In this document: piece after piece, positions 48,766 through 61,195 of the stretch
Layout of the letters: each line of letters starts with the position of its first letter
How positions within the stretch are numbered: the stretch's first letter is position 1
Origin: Rhabdornis inornatus
Lineage: Eukaryota; Chordata; Aves; Passeriformes; Rhabdornithidae
Direction of reading: 5' to 3'
NCBI GenBank assembly: GCA_013397075.1
Contig: VWZS01008816.1
Location: 620,001 to 684,000, forward strand
DNA: 64,000 nucleotides
The notes under the pieces: model-generated
What the model was told of the DNA's origin: nothing
What the model saw: the letters and a program-made list of their open reading frames with translations, nothing else
Databases searched by the model: none
Translations under genes and position numbers: made by a program

Positions 48766-50786
48766 TCTCAGGTTTCCCCAGTTCATTAAACTCCTCTGCA
48801 CACCATGCCAGAGCACTCTTCTGCAGATTGTGCTAGCGCTACAACTAGCATCCAAAAGGAGGATTTTTGGTAATGCTTGACCTAATTAACCTGCTTTTGA
48901 TTAATTCAACTTGTCTGTCATGGCAATTCTATATACCATGAAGACTGAGATTCCTCAAAACATCATACCTCCTGAATACAACTTCGTCTTTTACGTGGAC
49001 TCAGCAACTTTTAACTGGTCATACAGGAATCTACCACAAAAAACTAAATGTAAATTCAAAAAGTAGCAACCTAAGTGCTCTGGTTCTCTCAGCACCTCTG
49101 CTCTGATCCCTGAGCAAAAGAATTTTCTTCACTAATGGAGAGGGGACACCGCTTCTGCAAGCACCTGGCATTATTAATTTTGTGGTATTGAAGCTTTTCT
49201 AGACCATTGGACCCTTTTAATCAGCCTACTTTTCCTGAAGTTGTCAGATTAATCATTCCAAGATGTCCTGCATCTCTGTAGAATTCCTGGAAGGTTGCTA
49301 AAGAAGGCTATAGATACAAACTGCTTTCCTAGATATTCCTGAAACTGACTTTTCTTCTGCAAGTAACACCTTTCCAGCATTAGATCCTCAGTTTGGCCTG
49401 TACGATACTTCTGAAGTCTGAATACCATTAACAGAAAGCAATCTTACATAAACAAAAAAAAACCCTCAAAAATTCAAAACCCCAAAAGCACAGACAAATT
49501 TCCTCTATAAGCACAGATTTAAAAATTTTTAAAATTATGTATATTTTATACAACACTGTGTTTAATGTATCATTTAAGTGCTGCCATTATTACTTTTTTT
49601 TGGTTTTTATGTCCTTTATTAGGTATTTCAGTGAAAAGCAATTACATTATGTGTACGTATATAAGTAAGAATAAAAAATAAAGAGGCAGAACCTTTTTAT
49701 TTGACATACCTTTCTGATTCTTCTTTTTCCTCCAAATTGGGAGTGTTCAGGGATGCTTGGAATGAACAGACCACAAATGCTGCTGCAGACTTTCTAAGAC
49801 AATAAACTAGCACTACCATTTTGAAACTAATTCATCAATAAAATATGATTTCTTTTTCACATCTAAAGGGAAATATTTCTTTTGCCTGGTACACAGAGAT
49901 AAAAAGAAATTTTACTATTTCTCATGGTTTTCGTGCCTCTCTAAAGGTTAGGCAGGCCACTACTACCCTCAGACCTGCAGAAACCAGAGCTTCCCTTCTT
50001 TTGGCCAGTGTGCTCACTTCTCGACACAAGGTTTAAAAGAGAAACAAACTGGAATGAAGGTGCTTCAAGCATTGCTCACAAAATAAAGTAGATATTTATG
50101 AATGAATCTTGTAAACATTGTTCAGTAAAGTAAAAATGTATGTGTAGACAGTCATATACCACTATAGTGTTGGGGTTTTTTTTTCTAATTTTAATATAGA
50201 AGACATAAGAAAAGTGAATTTCAGAAGTGAATCCAGACTAGTCCCTTCTTCCAACACCACACAGTTATTTCTTTCCCTCCACAGTTAAAGCTGAGGGCTT
50301 CATGCTTTAAACATCTACCTCTCACTTTGATTTACCCTATTTAAAAAAGAAAATGTATAAGTAATTGCAAATATTCATTTAATCTTTCAAGTACTTTTTG
50401 AAAACTCCCCTTACTTTATCCATTACTTAGGTCCCTCTTTTGCAAATATGCCTTGTGCAGTGATATCAGTGATCCATGACTACACTGCAAAATAGACTTC
50501 CAATAAAGAGAAAAAGATCTTCAGATGCTGGAATTTATGCACTTCTAATTAAACTTTTTAAAATTTTATAACATTCAAGAATGAGGTCACATTTTAATCA
50601 AACAAGTGCATGCTGAAATTTGTACCAGCTAGAAGCATTCTTAAATATATCAATCACACTGCCTTTGATGTTGTCTTCAAATATATTGCTGTCTTCAAAA
50701 AAGCCATATGACCAATCCTGAATTGCATAAAGCCATGGGAGATACAGATTTGAGACTTACATTGAAATCGTCTATACTTCCTTTAA
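48766..50786. other. Spacer with minor A-rich runs
   Basis: A short A/C-rich stretch lies at 49450-49495. Nothing else is recognised. Confidence 0.4.
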
Positions 50787-51344
50787 TGGGTTAACCTTAG
50801 CTGAAAATCAGTTGTGCCCCAAGCTCCTCTATTACGTCCCCTTCTCAGATGGACATGGGAGGGAAATTAAGATGGAAAAGAAATAAACCTTTGTTTAGGA
50901 TAAGGAAATTTACTAAAAAAAAAAAAAAAAAAGAAAGTTGGCATATGCACAAGCAAAGAAAAAGAGATTAAAGGTTTTATTCTCTACTTCCCATTAGAAA
51001 GCTATGTCTAGCCAGCCCCTGGGAAGCAGGGCTCCTGCACACATAGCAATTGCTCTGAAAGGCAAATGTTATAAATAGTGAATGCCCTCACTTCCTTCTA
51101 CTTTCCTTAGCTTTTATATCTGAGCAGATATCATATGGTTTGGAATATCCCTTTGGTTGTTTTGGGTCAGCTGGCCTGGTCCCAGGATCTTGCTCACCCC
51201 CATCCCCTTGATGTGGGCAATGCTGAGAGACAACGCTGATGCTGTGCCAGTGCTGCTCAGCAGTACCCAAAACTCTGTGCAGAGCATAGCACTGTGAGGG
51301 CAGCTGTGGGGAAATGAATTCCAGCTCAGCCAGACCCAAGTACA
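50787..51344 (-). mobile_element. ERVL-type solo LTR, reverse strand
   Basis: Read on the minus strand: start TGTACTTGGGTCTGG, CTGCTGAGCAGCACTGG, GACCAAAGGGATATTCC-like (here AACCAAAGGGATATTCC), CCATATGATATC, a TATA box (GATATAAAAGC, + 51110-51121), AGGAGCCCTGCTTCCCAGG, an AATAAA (+ about 50976-50981) and an end AAGGTTAACCCA at about 50787. The order matches the LTRs at 33280 and 61196, so all three belong to related families. A run of about 18 As (50915-50932) lies in the U5-side part. No matching 5-bp flanks were found. The two minus-strand frames at 51088-51365 are U3 by-products. Confidence 0.75.
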
Positions 51345-51840
51345 CTGCCTTAACTCAACAGGCAAATCAGTATAACAGACAGGTAATTTTTAAGTATTAG
51401 CTTTGTCAGCTAGTATTTTGGAGTCAAAATTCCAGATACTTTTTAAGTGGTAAAATGCCAATAATGTAAATTCTGTTTCCAAATTCTCATTTATATTCTC
51501 TTCTACTGTATATAAGTATCTAATGTATTCTCAAAAGTCTCTTCTCAGTCTTTGATATGAACATCAATGCTTCTTGAAATAAGAGAATTAGATGACACTT
51601 AGAGTCCATTTCTCACACAGGAGCAATTTCCAAGCCTTTCACAGAAGCTGAAAGTCGAGTTGTGAAGGATAGGCATAAGCATGTTTTGTCTCAAATATTC
51701 TGACTGTTGTCACAGGAAAGTTGTGATTTGAAGAGAGGGTCCCACAGATGTGGGGCAGTGCTGTTCTTAGCCAACTTCTTTTTCTGCCTTGGGACTTGTG
51801 CACATGTGTATTCCCCCCCACCCTGACTCACTTTCTGAAA
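51345..51840. other. A+T-rich spacer
   Basis: Nothing recognised. Confidence 0.4.
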
Positions 51841-52385
51841 GGCTTAAAATGGCTGGCTGTGCATGCAAGAATTTAATGGCATGAAAGCTCTAGTTTATAT
51901 AAAAGGCATGTACCAGAGTAACTTTCTCTCTTTTCCCTCTCTTTCTCTTTCCTTGTCTTGCTACCACAGCTCCAGACCATTCATGCAGTAGGACCATCGT
52001 GGCATCTAAGGATTGGTGATCTTCTTTGTCCTCTTTCTTTCTTTTCCACCATTATTTCTCTCCTCTCTTCCTTTGTCTGGATGAAGTGCGATTATGATAC
52101 TCCCATTATTTGGTACTGAAGTTTGTTGTGGGAGTCGGGAACTTTTGGAAGTGTGTTGTGGCTCATTAGCTAGCACCTTTGAGAAATGGTGTATTGTGAG
52201 CCAGAACCTTTGAGAAGTTTATTGTGGGAGTTGAGAGCTTACTGAATTGTAGTGTAAAAATTAAGAGCTTGTTAGCCACCACTTTTGAGAACTGTGTTGT
52301 AAAATTCAAGCACTGGTTAGCAAGCACATTTGAATCTTAACAGTGGGCTGGTTGCTGGAATTAAGGCGTACAATAAAAGCATAAG
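51841..52385 (+). mobile_element. Possible LTR with TATA box and long transcribed region
   Basis: A strong TATATAAAAGG (51897-51906) is followed by a long pyrimidine-rich stretch (51925-51965, and again 52023-52075), a degenerate tandem repeat (52121-52350) and AATAAA at 52372-52377. The promoter-to-polyadenylation distance of about 470 bp is like that of the ERVL-type LTR at 58633, whose transcribed part is also repetitive. The termini are not defined and I cannot name the family. A short non-coding transcription unit is an alternative. Confidence 0.4.
52121..52350 (+). repeat. Degenerate tandem repeat, about 30-45 bp units
   Basis: Six or seven diverged units share a TGTTGTGG/GAG part and an AACTTTTGAGAA part, for example GTTGTGGGAGTCGGGAAC (52123), ATTAGCTAGCACCTTTGAGA (52165), GTTAGCCACCACTTTTGAGA (52271) and GGTTAGCAAGCACATTTGA (52315). 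Unit lengths vary. Confidence 0.75.
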
Positions 52386-53550
52386 TGTTTCCTGACATAT
52401 GGACTGATGTCTTTGTTTAGCATGATGAGAACTGATAACAAATGACATACCCAGTCCCAAGCAGGTTGTGACATAAGTAGTGTCCACCACAAGAGTGTTG
52501 ATATAAAAGAGCTGAAGTCACAGCAATCATTATGAAAGTAACAACTATAAAAAAAGATACAATGGTCATCTTTGGGGTGTTTTTGGTTGTGCAATATGCT
52601 AACTAAACAGAAGATATGCAAGAAGGAAAATAACATTTTTTCCTGTAATCTGGAGGAGTGCATTACTACAGAAGAGTCAGCAAATCCAAAGATGAACAAT
52701 GACAATGTTGCAGGAATTCGAAAGGAGAAAAAACCGACGCTTTTAAGTATATGAGGGATGCTCAATAATCAGGAGCTTGCACAATCGTTCTGATATCAGT
52801 AATCACTACTCCACAAAGAAAAACTAGAAGTAAAATATGTAAAATGAATGTATCACCTTGGTACTCATCATTATATAACTAAAAAAATAATCCTTGGTAA
52901 AAGGTAGTCAAGTAAAGGTACTGCATCTGGGGAAAGAATGAAGAATATGGGTAGCAGTAAGTTGTTACAGTGATAGAGTTCTGCTAATTGCAATTAAGTC
53001 ACAAGTGGCAATTTAAAAGTTTAAGTAATTGGGCACAGAATTTCAAGGCAAATTAGAAAAGCATATGAGACATCCTTCTACAGGTAAATAACAATGACTT
53101 TGTTCCTGTCAAGAATTTTAACTCCACATTTCTACAAACAAACAAATATTGGAATACTGCCAACAGAAAAAGGAGTGATATAGAATTGTATTTAGAGGTC
53201 TTTTAGAGTGGCAAAATCATAACAAATATATTGTAGGTAAATTGGGACACTTTAACCATAGGGCAGAGAATTAAAAAGAACACAAAGTAAATTTAGGAGA
53301 AGACTAAATTTTGGGTTGTCAATTTGTAAAACATCTGAAGAAAATATGCCCACTCCATAGTTAGGATTCCTACCTCATATTGATAACTACCATTGACAAT
53401 GAAAAAGCAATCACTTGTGACCTAGTTTGGTGAAATTCAACATTACAATTACTTATTCAATATATTTATAAAACTCACAGAAAAGACAGAATGAACCACC
53501 AGGTTTGGAATGACATAGAATCAGAGGGAATAGTCAATGCTCTAAGGCCA
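52386..53550. other. A+T-rich spacer
   Basis: A 134-codon minus-strand frame (52361-52765) overlaps the putative LTR end and has no recognised domain. Nothing else is seen. Confidence 0.35.
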
Positions 53551-54070
53551 TGCAGAGGAGCCTAGACAGGCTAGAGAAATGGACAATGGGAACCTCATGG
53601 ACTTCCAGATCAAATGCCAGGTGCTGCCTCTGGGCAGGAAGCAGTGGTGCAAAGGCACAGAGTGATGTCTGCCTGTCTGCCTGGGACCATGTCTGAGGGA
53701 AAGGACCTGGGGGCCTTGGCAGACACAAGTTGAGTGTGAGCAAGCAGTGAGGGCTGCCAAGATGGCCAGTGGCACTCTGGAAACCATCTATCAGTGCACA
53801 ACTAGGACATCAAGAAAACTGATTACCCCCCACTTTTGAGAGCACATCTGGATACTATGCCCAGCTGACAAACTGGACTGGGTTCAGCACTGAGTTTCCA
53901 AGCACCTCGGCTTTCCAAGCTGAAGCACTTGCCATGTGAGGAGTGGTTGAGGCTCTAGGACATGATCAGCTTGGCTTACCAGAAACTATGACCAGCTTTT
54001 AATATCTAGGAGGACTTACTGAGAAGATGTGGCCAGACTTTTTATGAAGGGCGATAAGTTGTAGGGTCAT
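53551..54070 (+). mobile_element. CR1 LINE fragment without 3' end
   Basis: It starts in the RT C-terminal region (TGCAGAGGAGCCTAGACAGG, encoding a QRSLDRLEKW-like segment near 53552-53585) and continues through 'aaggacctgggggccttggc' and a region corresponding to the 'LEYCVQ' and 'EKRRL' parts. It fades near 54070 at an ACTTTTTATGAAGGGCG motif. The 3' UTR and octamers are absent, so the copy is truncated on both sides. Many frame breaks. Minus-strand frames here are shadows. Confidence 0.85.
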
Positions 54071-56259
54071 ATAAACAGTAAGGAGATATGCAAAAGCGAG
54101 TAATAAATTTTCTTACAGACTTCAGATAGTTTTAAGACAGCAAAATTTAAAAACAAAATTATTCTGAAATATCATGTTGCATTTTTGCATGCACACATTG
54201 ATATTTTTTTCCTTAACACAGTTGGTATTCTCCCCAAATTATTAACAATTTTTCACAGAGAAAATAGTGGTACTAGAAAGCAGAAGGAAGACACAATGCA
54301 TAAAAACATTCTTCAGTGATTCAAGCAGCAGAAGGAGGCAGTTATGCTCTTCACTTTTCATCATGCAATCAGTAGTACTCTTCAGTTTTTCTTACTTCCA
54401 AATTTCTGCGTTAACTTTATGCTTGCTCTTCTAGATGCTGATATTGCTTTCCTACTCAATTTATCTGTCTCATCCTTTACTCTCAGAAAGTCTTTTATTC
54501 CACCATATCAAATCAACTGATGGTTACTGATGCGGCAACCAGTTTTCTCCCTCTATTTCACAGATAAAATCGAGGCAGTCAGAAAGGAATTACTGTGATG
54601 CAAGGACAGAAAAGACATTTTGCTGTCTTGAATTGATACCAAAGCCCTCTGCACTTTTTTTTGTGAAGATCAAATAGTTCATTTTAGAAATATGTTTTTT
54701 TATTTCATAAGTATATTTTTCAAAGGCAGTCAGTTGGCATTGCATTGTTTCATGAAGGTTAGAACTTCAAACCACTGTTTATTAGTGTTATTTTCTCTTG
54801 TAGCTCTTTAAAAGTATTAATTTAAATGATGTGTTAATATCTTAACATAAAAGGTGTTTAAAAGTAGCTCAGAAGTTTTCATATTTCCTAACAGGAGCAT
54901 GGTCCTGCTTTATAGCCATATAGCCATATATCCTGTGGCTATTATAAGGACAGAAAAGCACAGAAAGGTAAACTGATTATAACAAAATACTTGTGGAAAG
55001 TAGATTTCATCATTTTGGTTATAAACTTCACAGAAACATTGAATATTCAACACATTTTTTAAAGTAGGAACAGTAGTCAACAGATCTAACTATTTTAGCA
55101 GGACAGGCTTCAGAATTGACAATTAGGCATTAACATGTATAGATTCAAATTCTCAGCTAAAAATAATTAGGTACCTTAATTTTTTCATTAGTACAAGTCT
55201 ACTTTTGATTTAAATACATTTACTCTGAAATGATGCCATTTTTAATTAAAATAAAAATACAGTGAATTTATAAGTTCCTTAAGAGCTCCCTGCAGAATTC
55301 AGGTTTCTGAACACCAAAATTTAGTTTACAGCAATGATAAGAAATGTTGAGAAGAACTATATGCTCTCTACTAGCATGTCAAGAAAATGTTTTGTCACAG
55401 TCGATGCCATCACTCAACATGAAGCATTAATGCTTACTTAAAATGACAGTGCTCAGGAATTTGTATGAGCTCTTAGCATTGTTAATGACAGACAAAACCA
55501 GAAGTATTTCATTCACACACTGAATAAGGTGACAAAGATGTACTAATGAAGAGGCAGGTTAATATAAAAGATATTCAGCTTTTTAATCCAGCTGAATTTG
55601 ATATGGAACTAATGGACAAAAGAAACCTGATAATTTTTTTTTGTTCTGTTCATCCATTAAGCTATGACACTGAACAATAAAGTGTTTGACTAAGGAAGGC
55701 CTAAGGAGGTTTCATTTAAACTTAAATGGCATGCAAAAAATAGCAGTGCTAGAAAATATTTGTTCCCTGTGTTCTCACACATTCCCCCTCCTGTCATCTC
55801 CCCATGTCTTCTGATGAATGTTTCAGTGCATTTATCACTCTACACTACACATCACCCTGAGAAACACCGAAACTCTCCTGTGAGTGACATGGGCTAAGTG
55901 ATAGCCCTGGTGAGCAGTGTTCTTCTTGAATGAGGGACAGCATGACAGGAGTGATCTGGCCTGGAGTAGCCACCACACAGGGAGAAGCATCTTCACCAGA
56001 CTACACAGTCTGTGAGTCTACAAAGACTTGTATAAGCTGCAACAATCTATTATACTTGGCAAAAACATCCAAAATTATCTCTGGAAAGTTCTGAAATAGA
56101 CCTTGAAAGTGCAGGCATGTGTGTGTAAAAACAGGGAAAAGAGGGAAGAAGAAATGACAAGATGTCTATGTCCAACCTTTCCTAAAAATTGATTAAAAAC
56201 ATAGTTTGCAACTTCAGATGGATTTTAAAGGTTTCTATATTCAAAAAGTATTTGTATAA
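54071..56259. other. A+T-rich DNA, nothing recognised
   Basis: A short duplicated TATAGCCATATAGCCATATA lies at about 54912-54932. There is no other structure. Confidence 0.4.
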
Positions 56260-56436
56260 TGTGTTAGTGCCCAGGTGCCAGTGGCAGCACTGGGGTTCTG
56301 TCTCTATGGAACAGCTGGGGCTAAATCCCCAGCAGGGATGTCCCTGCAGCCCCTGGTGGGGCAGGTGTCTGTGCTGTGGCCTGTGGAGGATCCCAGGCTG
56401 GAGCAGATGGCTGTTCCCTGAAAGATGCATCCTGGG
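56260..56436 (+). mobile_element. Internal fragment of an ERVL-type LTR
   Basis: ATGTCCCTGCAGCCCCTGGT, GCAGGTGTCTGTGCTGTGGC and GGATCCCAGGCTGGAGCAGA repeat the 'ctgcagccc..tggagga..gctggagcag' theme of the transcribed part of the LTR at 58633. The fragment is G+C-rich, short and lacks both LTR ends. The overlapping open frames on both strands come from this block. Confidence 0.55.
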
Positions 56437-58207
56437 GAAAGACCCAAACAGTTATTCTGTATGCAGCTAATAACATGCTCCTACATCATTATTTCTCTTA
56501 ATGAGCCAAATACACATATTCCTGTGTATCTTTTATAAAACTTTCTGGGGGAGTTCGTAAAGATGACCATTATACTCCAATAAAGTTATATTAAGACATT
56601 TTACTCAGGCTCTCATGTGAAAAGAGAAAAACTTGAACCTCAAAGGATTACCCTCTTCTATCCCCCAAAGGCTTAACTATCTACCTGAGTACATTCAGTA
56701 CTCAGAAAACTATGACAGACAGTTATCTTTTATCCCAGTGACTAAAGACAATCTCCTCTCTCCAGAGATGGGAGGAAATTCAAACATTTCTCTTCTACCT
56801 TTCATTTTGAAGCACTACCTTTAATTATTCTGTTCCAGAACAGCTTTGGATACTTTGCTGTTTTCCACAGTCATGGCATTTTGATTCAAGTTTATCACAC
56901 CTCCTAGATTCCAATAGCAACATCAAAGGAAAGCAAGTACATTTTACATTTGCATATGGGACATTGAGATTTCAGAGAACAGCTGGCTATACTCACCAGT
57001 AAATGGATTATACTCATTTACAGATGCAAATCTTTCTATTTGAGTATGAAGTTCAAACTCACAATTTATTCAGGAAAACTAGGTTAGCTACAGTAACTCT
57101 TACTTAACTCTAAATTTTAAGTGAAGGCCTCACAAAATGTGCCTAATACGCAGTATTTTTTTTCCTTGGGTTTGCATTTTTGTTTTACTGCAATGTACAT
57201 AGAAAGAAGAAAATTTAAGAACATGCCATGAAAAGCAGACATACATTATTTACCTTCTAAATTAATTATAAAAGCATCTGCGGCCCTTACTTTTCTTCCT
57301 TTAAAGGAAACAAATAGAAAAGTTTTTCTTCCCTACAAGTTCCATTAAGGTGTTCAAAAAGTTAAGCATCAGAAGATACTACTGAATTATCGACTACAAT
57401 GTAATCAAACAGTTCCTAAGTCTGGAAATATCTGAAGGGAAAAGAGTTGAAATACTAGTGTATCAAAGAGGAAAAATTTAGAGGGGTTTGTTTCTACCTA
57501 TGGTATGAAAATATAGCTCTGTTACACATTCAAGGTTGAATAATGAGCAGCTGCAGCAGAAAGGACAAGTCCCCACAGGTACAGATTCCTCACAGATTGT
57601 ACAGGCACTGGGCCATCAAAGAGGAAAGAGTGCTGTGTGACACCTGATTATGCAAACTCTTGTTTTCCCAAGTTCTAGAAAAGAAATGCAGTTATTTCAG
57701 TTCAGTACGAGTGAAATCAAGAACACCATATGAAGACTAGTGAATAAATAGATAATTTACCTAATTATGATAGTGATGAAATCACTTTAATTAAGATGAC
57801 ATTGAAGAGATAAAGTAGACATGTACTCATATCTGACTGGTGTGTATTTATACCACTTAAAGGCTGGACAGCTAATGATAAAATATGAGTACAGACTTTG
57901 CAACAGCCCAATTCCTCATTTAGTGTGATTTTCTGTTCTTAAATGAATGATTCCCAATGCAATTTATTTTTATATAATTTGAAGACTTCAAGCAATATTA
58001 GCCAGAAATACCCTACAGAATGAAACTGAATAGCCCAGAAAAGGCTACTATAGTTTATTTTAATTTTTGGATCTTTGCAGAAATACAAACAAATCCTACA
58101 TGCAGTTCTTATCTTACTGGTTACTATATGAAAAGTCCCATATGTTTTCTGTCACACAGTTAAAATGATGATAAAATCACTTTATCGTATATGATGCAAT
58201 TTGACTG
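56437..58207. other. A+T-rich DNA, nothing recognised
   Basis: Nothing recognised. Short frames without support. Confidence 0.4.
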
Positions 58208-58328
58208 GGTTTGCTGTTTGTTTTGTTGTTATTGTTGTTTTGGTTTTTGGGTTTGTTTTTTTTTTTTTTTTTGGTTGGTTGGTTTTGTTGGGGGTTTTTG
58301 GTTTTGTTTGTTTGTTTGTTTTTGTTAT
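58208..58328 (+). repeat. T/G-only low-complexity tract
   Basis: T with grouped Gs (TTTTTGG, TTGTTTG), including a run of about 15 Ts. Same class as at 10 and 42.8 kb. Confidence 0.9.
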
Positions 58329-58632
58329 TGTACAGACGGGCTATTGTTCTTCCACAGGTAGAAGCCAAGTTTTGTGATCCTCAACAGAAATAAAGCGAAG
58401 ACTAAGTTCAGGTCACAGTATTTATGTTTGCTTCCACACTTCTTCACATTTCTTGTCTGAGTCCAGGGCAATGAAAATCAATCAGGTCTGTCAGCTCACT
58501 GCTCTCTGATGTAATGTTCAGTAACTATTTAATAGTGACTTTCTGTCTTGATTCCTGACTACCTTCTCAGTTAAGCATTGTGCACTCCTGAAGCAGAAGC
58601 AGATTAAGCACGATACATTTGACATTTACTTC
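58329..58632. other. Short spacer
   Basis: Nothing recognised between the T/G tract and the LTR. Confidence 0.4.
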
Positions 58633-59383
58633 TGTATTAAGTTTATGTGGCAAGGTTTTGACAGTGAAGAGGGCTGCAGGGGTGACTTCTGTAAGAGGAG
58701 GACAGCTAAAGCTGAGCTAATCAGCAATGGTGGTAACTTTTCTTCCCCCAAGAAAATATTTTTAAGAAAGAGTAAAAATATCTGTAAAAACAGCTGCTAC
58801 AAAAGAATGGTGAGAAAAACAAGACAGAAACAACTGGGTAGACTCTGGGGTGGGTGGAAAAGAGGGAGAGAACAAAGTCCACTCAATGGAGCAGGGATTC
58901 CTCTGCAGCTCTCAGAGAACATAGCAGTGTTGAGCTGTCCCTCTGCAGCCCATGAGGGCCCGTGTTGGAGCAGATATCTGCCCTGTATTCTGTGTGAGGG
59001 ACACCACATGGAGCAGGGAAACAGTGTGAGGAGGAAAGAGTAATGGGGACAACTTGTTAAGAATGGACAACCACCTCCTGTCCTTCCCTGTGTTGCCTGG
59101 GGAGGGGCAGAAGGTAGGATAATTAGGAGTGAAGTTGAGTCTGGGAAGAAGGAGGAACAGGTGTTTTTGGTTGTGTTTTTGTTTCTCACAACTCTATTAT
59201 TAACTGGCAATAAATCAAATTAATTTCCCCAAGCTGAATCTTTTTAATCCAAAACAACCCCAAATCTCCCTGTCCTGAAAATCCATGAACTTTTTCACTG
59301 CATTTTCTTCCCCCATTGAGGAGGGGGCATTAAAAGAGCAGGTTGTTGGGCATCTGGCAGCAAGCCAAGATTAACCCACCACA
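58633..59383 (+). mobile_element. ERVL-type solo LTR, about 750 bp
   Basis: It begins TGTATTAAGTTTATGTGGCA and ends GATTAACCCACCACA, with TG..CA termini. Landmarks: GTGGCAAGGTTTTGACAGTG, GCTGAGCTAATCAGCAATGG, a TATA-like ATATTTTTAAGAAAG (about 58756), repeated CTGCAG..GGAGCAG units (58900-59010), GGAGTGAAGTTGAGTCTGGG, AATAAA at 59209-59214 and a U5 with GAGGAGGGGGCATTAAAAGAG. The flanks ACTTC and GCTTT share only the middle bases, so no target duplication is claimed. A 132-codon plus-strand frame lies inside the transcribed part; it has no retroviral domain and is probably chance. No internal retroviral genes are attached. Confidence 0.85.
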
Positions 59384-60314
59384 GCTTTCTTTGAACCAAG
59401 ACATAGAAATGTCAGTAGTGACAGTACATAAGCTTTTGTTAACACTACAATGCCACTAAGTATAAAGAGTAGGCAACCCCAAAACCAAACAGGGACTTGT
59501 GGGATAGTTGTGCAAACAAGGTACAGGAAAGCATGCACATACTAAAATCTGCAAGATCAGAACCAAGGATGAGTGAAAAGATATGTGGTAAAACATTCTG
59601 TTGAGGGTTCTCTGGGGCAGCCAGAATGATCCTGCAGAGCACAGGAGGAAAATTATTGACAAATTACTCCAGAATGAGTACTGCTTCAAAGATATTAAGA
59701 TGAGCTATGTCAGAAGCAGATCGATTCTCCCTATTTTTCTCTGTAGGAAAGTGAGGAACATAAACCAATGAAACTGGAGAGGTGGGGACTAAAGTAATAG
59801 CCCACAGCCGTTCCCTCATTGAGAGCTCTCAAGCCTCATTACTTTTATCTCCACAGCTAAACCCACCAAGGACCACAGCCATCAGAGTTACTTTATGGCA
59901 ACAATTCCCTGAAGCAGTGTACTCTTATGTCATTGTAGACAAAGTCTTAAAGGACTAATCGTGTTCTATATGGAATGGCAATAATTGATACTGCATAGGA
60001 ACTAATTATTAGCAGTATATATTATTAATTAATGACAGTCTATTTTTGTTCTGAAATTTGAAACTCTCCTGAATTATCAGTCTTTTAAACAATCTAAGGA
60101 AAGTGATCCTTGATATGTATATAGATAGGCACACATTCAGTTGCAAAAGTTTTGCACAAATCCCAGATTACCTATTTTTGAGAATTAAACAGTAAGTTGG
60201 TGCTTTAATGTTGCGTTATACACCTCAAAGAGTCAAACATTTTGGTACACATGGAATCAATAATTCTTCAGAGAAAATACTCTAAAGTAGAATAACAAGG
60301 CCTACCTTTTCCTG
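59384..60314. other. A+T-rich spacer
   Basis: Nothing recognised. Confidence 0.4.
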
Positions 60315-60400
60315 TACCCCCAAAAAACACAAAAATCAAAAGAACAACAATAACAACAACAACAAGCAAACAAAAACCAAAAAAATAAAACCCTCAGAAA
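60315..60400 (-). repeat. A/C-only low-complexity tract with (AAC)n core
   Basis: CAAAAATCAAAAGAACAACA is followed by several AAC units and CAAA groups. It is the A/C orientation of the T/G tracts. Confidence 0.8.
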
Positions 60401-61195
60401 GCCCCAAATCAATGCAAAACACACCCCATTGGTTGTTGCAGCAATAGCAATAACTGGTCTCCAGGTTTCAAGCACGAAGTGTATAGTTTTGGGAAAATAT
60501 GCATGTTTCTGTCTTGTAGCTCTCTAAAATAACTGCTTGTGTTTTGGTGATGTAGCTCCTTGGTTCCCAAGATAGGCTGACACGCATATGACAAAGTGAA
60601 TTTTTTCTAGAGCGTCAGATATAGTGAAAAAGGATCTGAAAAGCAAAGCAGATGTGAAATATTATCCTATAATATAGCAAACATGCTACAAGGAATACAA
60701 TATATCTTTTTTGTTGACATTAAACTTGCACTGTATGCTCTAGTTCTTCTCACAAGCAAATCTCATTGGATCTTTAGAACATGTCATATAGGGAAAAAAT
60801 CATACTCTACTGAAATTCATTTAGTTGAGAGCATGAGGAGGTCTCTTCTGTAGGGAACAGGATGTGCTACTCATATGACTGAATACTTCAATCCAAGCAG
60901 AGTTTTTCAATTGCAGCCCCTCTTTACAATTGCTCAGGGTCTAAAACCATCTATGATCTTTACTAAAGCTGTACCACAGATCCTGCTGCAGTAGATGAAT
61001 GGTCTCCTTGTCAGAGACACAGTTACTGAATGAAAAAATGTTACATAATGAAAAAAAACTCCTCTACTTTATCCTTTTGAGCACTACCTCATTCTCAGAT
61101 GGGAATTTTAAATAACTATCTTCCATCTGACATATTAAAGTTAGGTAAAGGACAGGTAACATGTCAGTACTTTCTGAACGGAGTCTAAAAGTCAG
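60401..61195. other. A+T-rich spacer
   Basis: Nothing recognised. Confidence 0.4.

Noticed and set aside
58645..59043. 132-codon plus-strand frame
   Set aside because: It is contained in the transcribed part of a solo ERVL-type LTR and has no homology I recognise.
58797..59210. 137-codon minus-strand frame
   Set aside because: Antisense shadow within the same LTR.
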